From Deltaproteobacteria bacterium (GTDB lineage Bacteria > Bdellovibrionota > UBA1018 > UBA923), in the NCBI GenBank assembly GCA_016194725.1, contig JACQAW010000345.1, forward strand, positions 1 through 7,280: a stretch of DNA of 7,280 bases, written 5' to 3'. A model generated the notes under the pieces. It had not been told where the DNA came from. It made no database searches and saw only the letters and a program-made list of their open reading frames with translations. A program made the position numbers and the translations under genes. Positions 1-5,830 of this stretch are shown here, piece by piece; within the stretch, counting starts at the first letter, position 1, and each line of letters starts with the position of its first letter.

Positions 1-14
1 AAAAACTTTTTCAT
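1..14 (-). CDS. 5' end of a gene running off the left edge (begins MKKF)
   Basis: On the minus strand an ATG at 14-12 is followed by AAA AAG TTT and leaves the window, giving Met-Lys-Lys-Phe. A good ribosome binding site AGGAG (28-24) lies 9 nt upstream. MKK plus an aromatic residue is a common beginning of a Sec signal peptide, so an exported protein is likely, but only four residues are visible and no function can be assigned. The leader closely resembles that of the next gene upstream (start at 921): both read AGGAGTATT.CC..ATGAA and both proteins begin MK.F. The two may therefore be related neighbours. The gene lies 94 bp after the stop codon of the secreted protein and behind a strong hairpin terminator. 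Confidence 0.6.
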
Positions 15-56
15 ACGGCAATACTCCTAAAACAAAAATCCAGAATCAGAGAAAGA

Positions 57-90
57 GCGCCGCCCCCTACATCCACGTTGGGGGCGGCGC
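57..90 (-). terminator. Strong GC hairpin, probable Rho-independent terminator
   Basis: Positions 57-67 (GCGCCGCCCCC) and 80-90 are perfect reverse complements: an 11-bp, nearly all-GC stem with a 12-nt loop. It lies 18 bp after the stop codon of the minus-strand gene at 109-921. Read on the minus strand, the stem is followed by TCTTTCTCTGATTCTGG and then ATTTTTGTTTT. The uridine tract is therefore broken rather than immediate, and the terminator may be leaky toward the next minus-strand gene at position 14. Confidence 0.72.
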
Positions 91-108
91 GCTGTTTGCG
101 TGGTCGAA

Positions 109-921
109 TCAGTTGCCCAGCTCGTTGCGAAGCGCGCGGATGTCTTTCATCTCGTCGATCGTTTCCGGAACGCGTTTTGGGTTGTAGCCCGTCGGATCGC
201 TTTCGAACTTGAGCGCGCCGTCCAGCAGCAGCCGGGCTTCGGGCTTCTTGTTGTTGGCCACGAGCACTTCGGCCAGGTACAGGATATTGAGCGAGTTGCG
301 GACGCCCATTTTTTCCGATTCCGCGGTACCTACCCGCAGAAACTCTTCAGCCTTGCGGTTGTCGCCGCCGAAAAGGCCAGGCAGTTTGAAAAGCAGGCGG
401 CCGATGGTGCGGTTGGCGCCGTACGAGTCGTATTCCTTGCCTGCAATCTGCTTTCCGTCGTCGTCAAAGGCGGTTTTGGTCAGAACGGTGTCCATCGTGC
501 GGCGCAGGTTGAAGCGCTCACCGAGTGACTTCATGATGCCATTGGCTTCAGCCCAGCGGCCCAGACTGATGCCGTAGTAGAAATAGGCTTCAGCGCGGTC
601 TTTCTGCAAAGGCTTGGCCTTGTCGGCCAGGTTCTTGGCGGCGCCGAAGATGCGAATCTTGTCGTCGCTCTTCTTGGCTTGCATGCCTACATAGTAGGTG
701 CAACGCGACTGCAGAACGAGGGCGTTGTATTTTTCCAGATCGGTGGTGGCTTCAGCGGCTGCGGCGCCGGCTTTGTCAGCACAGCTCTGAGCGTTCTTGA
801 CGTCAGCGCCGCGATTGGTGAAGTCGGCGAAGGCGTCCTGATATTTGGAAGTCGTGTCAGCCGCGAAACCATTCGCAGTGATTGCCAGAGCGGCGAGTGA
901 GCAGACGTAGAAAGCCTTCAT
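109..921 (-). CDS. Secreted/periplasmic helical-repeat protein, TatT/TPR-like, function unknown
   Basis: A 270-residue protein with a clear Sec signal peptide: MK start, hydrophobic stretch to about residue 18, and a likely signal peptidase I cut after GFA at residue 20. There is no lipobox. The mature part is predicted helical with degenerate TPR-like pairs, for example AEAYFYYGISLGRWAE (110-125) and LNILYLAEVLVANNKKPEAR (211-230). The GGDNRKAEEFL segment (185-195) and the Tyr-Gly-Leu-Gly pattern recall the TatT family (solute-binding accessory protein of some TRAP transporters) and related periplasmic TPR proteins. That is resemblance by eye only. Two Cys in the mature protein (47, 74) could form a disulfide. 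The start is supported by AGGAG (935-931) 9 nt upstream. It is followed by a strong hairpin and preceded by a long leader carrying a palindromic repeat. It could also be a plain scaffold protein without transport role. Confidence 0.85.
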   Translation of the reverse strand: MKAFYVCSLAALAITANGFAADTTSKYQDAFADFTNRGADVKNAQSCADKAGAAAAEATTDLEKYNALVLQSRCTYYVGMQAKKSDDKIRIFGAAKNLADKAKPLQKDRAEAYFYYGISLGRWAEANGIMKSLGERFNLRRTMDTVLTKTAFDDDGKQIAGKEYDSYGANRTIGRLLFKLPGLFGGDNRKAEEFLRVGTAESEKMGVRNSLNILYLAEVLVANNKKPEARLLLDGALKFESDPTGYNPKRVPETIDEMKDIRALRNELGN

Positions 922-940
922 TTGGAAATACTCCTTGGAA

Positions 941-1015
941 TTGAGCGGGCAACGGCGCTATCCACAAGCGTTTAAGCTAAAGCTTAAACGCCAAGGACAA
1001 ACGCCTGCCGCTCAA
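941..1015. repeat. Palindromic repeat element, copy I (leader of the secreted protein)
   Basis: A 75-bp nested inverted repeat. The outer arms are TTGAGCGG (941-948) and CCGCTCAA (1008-1015). The core is a perfect 11-bp palindrome, GCGTTTAAGCT (968-978) and AGCTTAAACGC (981-991), around AA. Its ends match those of two elements inside the gene at 4650: left TGAGCGG.CAACGG (942 onward, one mismatch) and right CGCC(C)TGCCGCTCAA (1002-1015, one gap). The core differs. It ends 5 bp before the ribosome binding site of the gene starting at 921, so as RNA it would fold just ahead of that site. No open frame or transposase is attached, so if mobile it is non-autonomous. Confidence 0.68.
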
Positions 1016-1118
1016 AGTTACCGCACTCGCAGCCGGCATCTAGCCAGACACGCGCGCGAAGTTTTTTTGAGTGGGTGTTTAACCCCTCGATCAAATACCC
1101 GTGATCGACTTGCAGCGC

Positions 1119-1147
1119 GTTATAAACGCAATTCACTCCTGTTACAA
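1119..1147 (-). promoter_or_regulatory. Candidate sigma-70-like promoter for the secreted protein gene
   Basis: Read on the minus strand: -35 TTGTAA (1147-1142), a 17-nt spacer, and -10 TATAAC (1124-1119), matching the consensus at 4/6 and 5/6 positions. Transcription would start near 1112, giving a leader of about 190 nt that contains the palindromic repeat at 941-1015. The region is locally AT-rich, so chance matches are possible. Whether this organism uses E. coli-like promoters is assumed. Confidence 0.35.
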
Positions 1148-1151
1148 GAAA

Positions 1152-1163
1152 ATTGAATTCAAT
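1152..1163. promoter_or_regulatory. 12-bp perfect palindrome next to the candidate promoter
   Basis: ATTGAATTCAAT is a perfect palindrome. On the minus strand it ends 4 bp upstream of the candidate -35 at 1147-1142, the usual place for an activator site. No regulator family is recognised from it. In AT-rich DNA a 12-bp palindrome can also occur by chance. Confidence 0.25.
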
Positions 1164-1212
1164 AGAAACTATTTTAGACGGATATATAGGTCCGCGGATT
1201 GTTTTCGCAATT

Positions 1213-1233
1213 TCGGTTCCAAGATGGAACCGA
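1213..1233 (-). terminator. Hairpin after the receiver-TPR gene, possible weak terminator
   Basis: TCGGTTCC (1213-1220) and GGAACCGA (1226-1233) form a perfect 8-bp stem with a 5-nt loop, 45 bp after the stop codon of the minus-strand gene ending at 1279. On the minus strand it is followed by AATTGCGAAAAC, not a T run, so a classical Rho-independent terminator is not supported. It may protect the 3' end or be a protein site. Confidence 0.3.
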
Positions 1234-1278
1234 TTTGGGACATTTTGTCTAAACCCTGGACACTTCTAGATGATTATT

Positions 1279-2256
1279 TTACTTGGCAATGCCGCCAAGT
1301 TTGCGCGCGAGGGCAGCAAATGTTTGCGCCTCGAGCTTGGCGTTTTCTTTCAGCACCGGCAAAACCCGATCGAGCTCGCGCACCGAACCGACGTAATCTT
1401 TTTGAATCGCGAGCAGCTTTCCCATCAAGAGACGGGCCGAAACGCTGCTGGCGTCGACGCGCAGGGCGTTCTTGCACGACTCCAAGCAACGCTCCAGATA
1501 CAGCTTCACCATGTCGACAACCCGGTCCGGATTCAGCGGCGAAATGGCCTGCGCGCGCTGAAAACAATCGTCGGCGGCGTCCAGATTGCGTTGAGCCAGA
1601 TATAATGAGCCCAGCGTGGTCAGGGCCTGCACGTACTTCGGTTTGATCTCGAGCGCCTTTTTCAGCATCGCTTCGGCGGTCACCAAATCGGGCTTTGAGA
1701 TAAAATATTGAGCGGCTTTGACCAGTGGCGCCGGATTTCCGGGCGCCGAACTTACGGCGGCTTTAAAGCTTTCTTCGGCTTCGCGAAACCGCTTTTCACG
1801 CGCCGCGAACCTGGCGTCGTTGATCAGCAGCCGCCAGGGATCCTTGGGCATGCTCTTCCACGCACTGTAACGCTCAATCTGTTGTTTGAGGTCGGCGGCC
1901 GAAAATGGCTTCACCAGCACCGCGTCGACTTCGATTTCCTCGGCCAGCGCCAGCATTTGCTCGTTGCGTTCCTCGAGTGCCAGAATAAAGTAGGTTTCGT
2001 CCTCGGTACCCGTTCCCCCCAGCTCCTTGAATAATCGATAAACCGAGCCATCGGTGAGGTCGATTTCGGCAATCACGATATGAATTTGGCTTTCCTGAAA
2101 GAGCCTCATTGCCGAACTCATCGTGGGCGCGTAATGAGTTTTGTAGTCTCCCAGCGTACGCAGATACTGGTCCATGATGTCTTTAAGAAGAATGCGCGTT
2201 CCGACATTCAGTATGCTGGTTCGGCCTTCGGTTTGGAGGGGGTTTTGCTCTGGCAT
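1279..2256 (-). CDS. Degenerate response-regulator receiver domain fused to TPR repeats
   Basis: A 325-residue cytoplasmic protein without signal peptide or membrane segment. Residues about 14-132 follow a CheY-like receiver: strand ILNVG, strand HIVIAEIDL, strand YFILAL, and the conserved Lys-Pro-Phe in AVLVKPFSAADL (K116). However, the acidic pair after the first strand is replaced (ILNVGTR instead of ILVVDDE), the phospho-acceptor Asp position aligns with Glu64, and the conserved Thr/Ser aligns with Ala93. Phosphorylation is therefore unlikely. Residues about 140-310 are TPR-like, the clearest repeat being TTLGSLYLAQRNLDAADDCF (213-232); AEAMLKKALEIKPKYVQAL (194-212) leads into it. There is no DNA-binding domain, so it is probably a protein-interaction scaffold. 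In-frame TAG at 2263-2265 makes ATG 2256 the earliest ATG start; no good Shine-Dalgarno is visible. It is divergent from the OPT gene across 124 bp. Confidence 0.88.
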   Translation of the reverse strand: MPEQNPLQTEGRTSILNVGTRILLKDIMDQYLRTLGDYKTHYAPTMSSAMRLFQESQIHIVIAEIDLTDGSVYRLFKELGGTGTEDETYFILALEERNEQMLALAEEIEVDAVLVKPFSAADLKQQIERYSAWKSMPKDPWRLLINDARFAAREKRFREAEESFKAAVSSAPGNPAPLVKAAQYFISKPDLVTAEAMLKKALEIKPKYVQALTTLGSLYLAQRNLDAADDCFQRAQAISPLNPDRVVDMVKLYLERCLESCKNALRVDASSVSARLLMGKLLAIQKDYVGSVRELDRVLPVLKENAKLEAQTFAALARKLGGIAK

Positions 2257-2296
2257 GTATTTCTAAATTCTGAATCATCTGCTTGAAAACACTAGG

Positions 2297-2309
2297 GGTA
2301 AAATTTACC
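2297..2309. promoter_or_regulatory. 13-bp palindrome in the divergent spacer, candidate operator
   Basis: GGTAAA-A-TTTACC is a perfect inverted repeat with 6-bp arms. It sits inside the 124-bp spacer (2257-2380) between the receiver-TPR gene and the OPT transporter, where it could act on either promoter. No clear -35/-10 pair could be fixed around it, and the binding protein is unknown. Confidence 0.35.
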
Positions 2310-2380
2310 TTCTTCGGATATAGTCAGCTAGTCTCTACAAATAAAGCAGTCAACTAATCGTCAACTTCACGGGAGCATTT

Positions 2381-4517
2381 ATGTCTTCAGACGCAGTTCA
2401 AGAGCACAAGCCGTTTATATCGCCCAAGGATAATCCCCGAGAACTGACTATATTGGCGGTGCTTATGGGTGCCGTACTCGGAATCATATTCGGCGCGTCG
2501 TCACTTTACCTGGTTCTCAAGGTCGGCATCACGGTAAGCGCCTCCATTCCGGTCGCCGTGCTCTCGATTACGCTGTTCCGGGCTTTTTCGAAAATGTTCG
2601 GCCTGCGGCAGGCGACTATTCTTGAGAACAATATCGTGCAAACCACCGGCAGCGCCGGCGAGTCGATCGCCTTCGGCATTGGCGTCACCATGCCCGCGCT
2701 GCTTATTCTGGGCTACGACGTCGAGCTGAGCCGCATCATGACCGTCGCCATTCTGGGCGGCGTGCTGGGCGTGCTGATGATGATTCCGCTGCGCTACGCG
2801 CTGATTGTCAAGAGCCACGGCGAGCTTACCTATCCCGAAGGCACGGCCTGCGCCGAGGTGCTTATTGCCGGCGAAAAGGGCGGAACGAGCGCCAAGACGG
2901 TTTTCACGGGTTTCTTCATCGGGCTGATCTACAAGATGCTCAACGTGGGACTGCACTTGTGGAACGACGTTCCCGAGAAAATGTTTTCCTTCTTCAAGGG
3001 CTCCTCGATTGCCGGCGAAATTTCGCCTGAGCTCATGGGCGTCGGCTTTATCATTGGGCCCCGCATTTCGGCCGTCATGGTGGCCGGCGGGGTGCTTTCG
3101 AGCTGGGTGCTCATTCCCGCGATCATGTTGTTTGGCAGCGGGCTGACGACGCCGTTGTTTCCCGCCACGACATTGATTTCCAGCATGACGATTCATGACG
3201 TCTGGAAAAACTACGTGCTCTACATCGGTGCCGGCGCCGTTACCGCGGGCGGCATCATCAGCCTGCTGCAAAGCCTGCCCACGATTCTGCGTTCGGCAAC
3301 CGCCGGCCTGAGCAGCCTGAAAGGTTCGGGCGCGGCCTCAAGCTCGCTGCGCACCGAGCAGGACATTTCGATGAAATACGTTCTGGGCGGCGTGCTGCTG
3401 CTGGTATTCGCCATCTGGGCTACACCCTCGCTGAAGATGAATTTGCTGGGCGCCCTGCTCATCGTCGCCTTTGGTTTTCTATTCGTTACCGTCAGCTCGC
3501 GGCTCACGGGCACTATCGGCTCAAGCTCAAATCCCATTTCGGGCATGACGGTCGCGACTCTCTTGCTCACCAGCCTTATCTTTCTGCTGCTGGGCTGGGT
3601 AGGCGCCGACTATCGCGTCACCGCGCTTAGCGTAGCCGCCATCGTTTGCGTGGCTGCTTCGAACGGCGGCACGACGTCGCAGGATTTGAAAACGGGTTAT
3701 CTTATCGGTGCAACGCCCCGCTATCAGCAGATCGCGTTGCTGGTCGGCGCAGTTACCTCGGCGCTCGTCATCGGCGTCACGCTTCACAAACTCAACGAAG
3801 CTTCGACGGTCTACTCCAGAAAGAACCTGCCCACCACCAAGGTTGATGTTTCCAAGCTCAACCGCATGGAGGCCGTCCGGGGCTCGGAAGGCGAACACGA
3901 CAAACAGATGTATCACGTCGGACCGCGTGGGCGAGCTGGCCAACATTCCGGGCGGCAAGTATCTGGTCAACGACGCGGGCAAGATTGCGTACATCGTCGA
4001 CCCGGGTATCAATGGCAACCTTGCCACGCGCGACAACGGGCTCAAGGTAACCAAATTCAACGTGCCCAAGGCGCGGCTCATGTCGCTCATCATCGATGGC
4101 ATCCTGACGCAAAAGCTGCCCTGGGCGCTGGTGCTGCTGGGCGTGGCCATGGCCATCATGATGGAACTTTGCGGCGTGCCCTCGCTGCCGTTCGCGGTTG
4201 GCGTTTACCTGCCGCTTTCGGCCTCGACTCCTATTTTCGTGGGCGGCATGGTTCGCTGGCTCGTTGACCGGCGCTCAAAGCGCACCGAGGCCGAAGCCGA
4301 AACCAGCCCTGGCGTTCTGATGTCCTCGGGACTGATCGCGGGTGGAACAATCGCGGGTATCGGCCTGGCGCTGCTGGCGATCAATGAAGGCCTGGCCGCT
4401 GGCCTGGACTTCAGTACCCGCTTCGGCCTCGCTAGCAGCGATGCATGGGCGATGGTTCCCTTTACGCTGATGTGTATTTACCTTTATTGGGTTGGGATTG
4501 GGAAACAGAAGGATTAA
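2381..4517 (+). pseudogene. OPT-family oligopeptide transporter, interrupted by a one-base frameshift near 3920
   Basis: An inner-membrane transporter of the oligopeptide transporter (OPT) family, which imports small peptides or metal chelates by cation symport. Many hydrophobic helices are visible from residue 22 on. Bacterial OPT hallmarks include NNIVQTTGSAGESIAFG (83-99), YPEGTACAEVL (151-161), NPISGMT (384-390) and SNGGTTSQDLKTGYLIGATP (427-446). The start is ATG 2381 with GGGAG (2371-2375). The first frame follows the family to Val513 (3917-3919) and then becomes Gly/Pro/Arg-rich nonsense to a stop ending at 4267. The family sequence continues one frame over from Asp at 3921: GKYLVNDAGKIAYIVDPGING, FNVPKARLMSLIIDGIL, LPFAVGVYLPLS and a C-terminal helix to TAA at 4515-4517. 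Removing one G of GTCGGACC (3917-3924) restores a 711-residue protein, a normal bacterial OPT length. Either a true disabling mutation or a sequencing error; all other features look intact, so an error is quite possible. Confidence 0.9.
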
Positions 4518-4617
4518 TGGCGCGGGGTTTCGGTAGCTGTAACTGAAACGCTAACAGAAACAGGCAGTTGCCTCGCTCCAAGCTGATAATAAACTGATTA
4601 ACTCAAGTATTTCAACC

Positions 4618-4643
4618 TTCCTGCCGATCTCTATTAGCAGGAG
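4618..4643 (+). promoter_or_regulatory. Hairpin covering the ribosome binding site of the DUF1460 gene
   Basis: TTCCTGC (4618-4624) can pair with GCAGGAG (4637-4643): six Watson-Crick pairs plus one G-U, with a 12-nt loop. The second arm contains the Shine-Dalgarno AGGAG (4639-4643), 6 nt before the GTG start at 4650. When folded, the site would be masked, which could lower or switch translation. This is a short stem and is inferred only from base pairing. The rest of the 132-bp gap after the transporter (4518-4649) shows no gene. Confidence 0.35.
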
Positions 4644-4649
4644 AATCCC

Positions 4650-5801
4650 GTGGCCCGAGTAAAGGCAATTTCAAAAGAGACCGCGAAACCCAGGAAAAAG
4701 CGCACCGTCAAAGCCGCGGTAAAATCGGTGCGAACGGTGGCCCGAAAAGCGGCCATGTCCGCGGTCCAATCCGCTGTCAAGACGGCGACTCGTCGGGAAA
4801 TGAGCGGCCAACGGGCGGTAGCGTCGAAGCTTCGACTCTACCGAGCCCCGCGCCCTGCCGGTCGGGAAATGAGCGGCCAACGGGCGCTCCCGCGCCCTGC
4901 CGCTCAATCGCATCACCTGCACCATCGTTATAACGATCGCTGGGTCGCCTTCGCCTGGATTGTTCCGGTCATGGCTATCGCGATCTGTGGGTCACTGGTG
5001 ATGAAATCAAGAGTCACTCACCCCGTCGCCCATACGTCGGCGCGGCTGGTTTCTTACTTCGAGCAGGTTCAAAGTCGCCCGCTGGGCGACCGCATCGCTT
5101 TTTGGAGCGAGAGTTTGATGAAAAACCCCGCGCTCCTGTCGGTCATGGGCCGAGGTCCAACTGTCGATGACACGGCTCCGGTTTTTCCCACGGCCTATGA
5201 CTGCACCACGTATGTTGAAACCGTGGGGGCACTGGCCCGCAGTGAAAATGGCGAGGTACTCGCCGACCGGGTCATCGCGATTCGTTACCACGACGCCAAA
5301 CCCGGCTTCGACACCCGCAACCATTTTCCCGAAGCCGACTGGATTCCCAATAACGAGGCGGCGGGAATATTGAAAGACGTGACGGTTTCGATTGCCCGGC
5401 AGGCGGGTTTCGTTGTGTCGTTCGTCAACAAGGACATCGACAAGATTGCCTGGTTCAAGGCTCGGGGCATGGCCTCGCGCGTGCTGGCGACAGAAGCCGA
5501 AGGCAAAGGCAAAGGCACGGTAACGGTGCGGCTGCCCTATGTGCCGATTGATCGCATGGTAGAGGCGCTCAAGCACGTCCAACAAGGCTCGGTCATCAAC
5601 ATCGTGCGCGCCAGCCGCGACCGCTATCCAGTGCTGATCAGTCATCAAGGACTGCTGATCTGGAAAGACGGCGTGCCGTATTTTCGCCACGCTTCACGCA
5701 CCAGCCAGATTCGCGAGATTCCCTTTGCGGAATATATTCTATCCTTGCGCACCATGCCGTGGAAGGTGCTGGGCTTCAACGTCAACACGTTCGAAGGGTA
5801 A
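4650..5801 (+). CDS. DUF1460 (N-acetylmuramoyl-L-alanine amidase-like) membrane-anchored protein with basic N-terminal tail
   Basis: A 383-residue protein in three parts. Residues 1-49 are Lys/Arg/Ala-rich (16 basic, one acidic), like a histone H1 tail. Residues 48-86 are encoded by two palindromic repeat copies and contain REMSGQRA twice (49-56, 72-79). Residues 98-118 form one membrane helix. From about 130 to the end follows a DUF1460 domain with an NlpC/P60-like Cys-His layout: AYDCTTYVET with likely nucleophile Cys185, RNHFPEADW (223-231), and ISHQGLLI with likely catalytic His332. The family is thought to cleave amide bonds in muropeptides. With positive residues before the helix, the tail should be cytoplasmic and the enzyme periplasmic. 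The start is GTG 4650 with AGGAG (4639-4643) 6 nt upstream. Later Met codons (36, 51, 74) lack comparable sites. srkA follows after 29 bp, suggesting co-transcription. Substrate is not known from sequence. Confidence 0.87.
   Translation: MARVKAISKETAKPRKKRTVKAAVKSVRTVARKAAMSAVQSAVKTATRREMSGQRAVASKLRLYRAPRPAGREMSGQRALPRPAAQSHHLHHRYNDRWVAFAWIVPVMAIAICGSLVMKSRVTHPVAHTSARLVSYFEQVQSRPLGDRIAFWSESLMKNPALLSVMGRGPTVDDTAPVFPTAYDCTTYVETVGALARSENGEVLADRVIAIRYHDAKPGFDTRNHFPEADWIPNNEAAGILKDVTVSIARQAGFVVSFVNKDIDKIAWFKARGMASRVLATEAEGKGKGTVTVRLPYVPIDRMVEALKHVQQGSVINIVRASRDRYPVLISHQGLLIWKDGVPYFRHASRTSQIREIPFAEYILSLRTMPWKVLGFNVNTFEG
4792..4860. repeat. Palindromic repeat element, copy IIa, inside the DUF1460 coding region
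   Basis: It begins with a 26-bp segment (4792-4817) that recurs perfectly at 4861-4886, and ends with CCCGCGCCCTGCCG (4847-4860), which recurs at 4889-4902. The core holds a perfect 14-bp palindrome GTCGAAGCTTCGAC (4823-4836), nested in further arms CGGTA (4816-4820) and TACCG (4839-4843). The unit is 69 bp, a multiple of three, and is open in the gene's frame. Its left end matches the intergenic copy at 941. It is translated as RREMSGQRAVASKLRLYRAP. Confidence 0.75.
4861..4907. repeat. Palindromic repeat element, copy IIb, in tandem with IIa
   Basis: A shorter copy directly following IIa. The same 26-bp left segment (4861-4886) is joined after only two bases to the shared right segment (4889-4902) and then CTCAA. 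It folds on itself: GAGCGGC (4871-4877) pairs with GCCGCTC (4899-4905), and GGGCGC (4882-4887) with GCGCCC (4892-4897) around a four-base loop. The right end CTGCCGCTCAA is identical to that of the intergenic copy ending at 1015. The long core of copy IIa is absent here. Confidence 0.75.
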
Positions 5802-5830
5802 AACCCGCACTGGTGTGCTATTCGTAGCGC

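Larger units (their letters stand above)
922..1278. other. 357-bp non-coding stretch between two minus-strand genes
   Basis: No convincing gene is seen here. Short open frames on the plus strand lack ribosome binding sites and protein-like composition. The part near 921 is GC-rich and holds a palindromic repeat element (941-1015). The part from about 1080 to 1278 is visibly AT-richer, as expected of promoter or terminator DNA, and holds a candidate minus-strand promoter, a 12-bp palindrome and a hairpin. The stretch would supply the leader of the secreted protein (start 921) and the 3' end of the receiver-TPR transcript (stop at 1279). Confidence 0.7.

Noticed and set aside
100..528. Open plus-strand frame of 142 codons opposite the secreted protein gene.
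   Set aside because: It is antisense to a gene with signal peptide, ribosome binding site and terminator, has no ribosome binding site of its own and no recognisable domain.
1101..1646. Open plus-strand frame of 181 codons across the intergenic region and the receiver-TPR gene.
   Set aside because: Its composition is Arg/Pro/Ser-rich as expected of a shadow frame in GC-rich DNA, and it overlaps a convincing gene on the other strand.
2501..3271. Long minus-strand frame of 256 codons opposite the OPT transporter.
   Set aside because: It is rich in His, Asn, Gln, Arg and Gly, the usual antisense shadow of a membrane-protein gene; the plus-strand frame has clear family motifs.
3917..3935. Programmed ribosomal frameshift as explanation for the split OPT gene.
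   Set aside because: No slippery heptamer, rare-codon stop context or nearby stem typical of programmed shifts is visible; a simple one-base insertion explains it.
4527..4549. Hairpin GTTTCGGT / ACTGAAAC just after the OPT stop codon, considered as a terminator.
   Set aside because: The stem is AT-containing with one G-U pair, and no T run follows (GCTAACAGAAAC), so termination is not supported.
4568..4595. Possible promoter TTGCCT - 16 nt - TAAACT ahead of the DUF1460 gene.
   Set aside because: Each hexamer matches the consensus at only four of six positions; chance is too likely.
4650..4780. Lys/Ala-rich start of the DUF1460 protein as a separate small histone-like gene.
   Set aside because: The frame continues without a stop through the repeats into the membrane helix and the DUF1460 domain, and no second ribosome binding site is seen.
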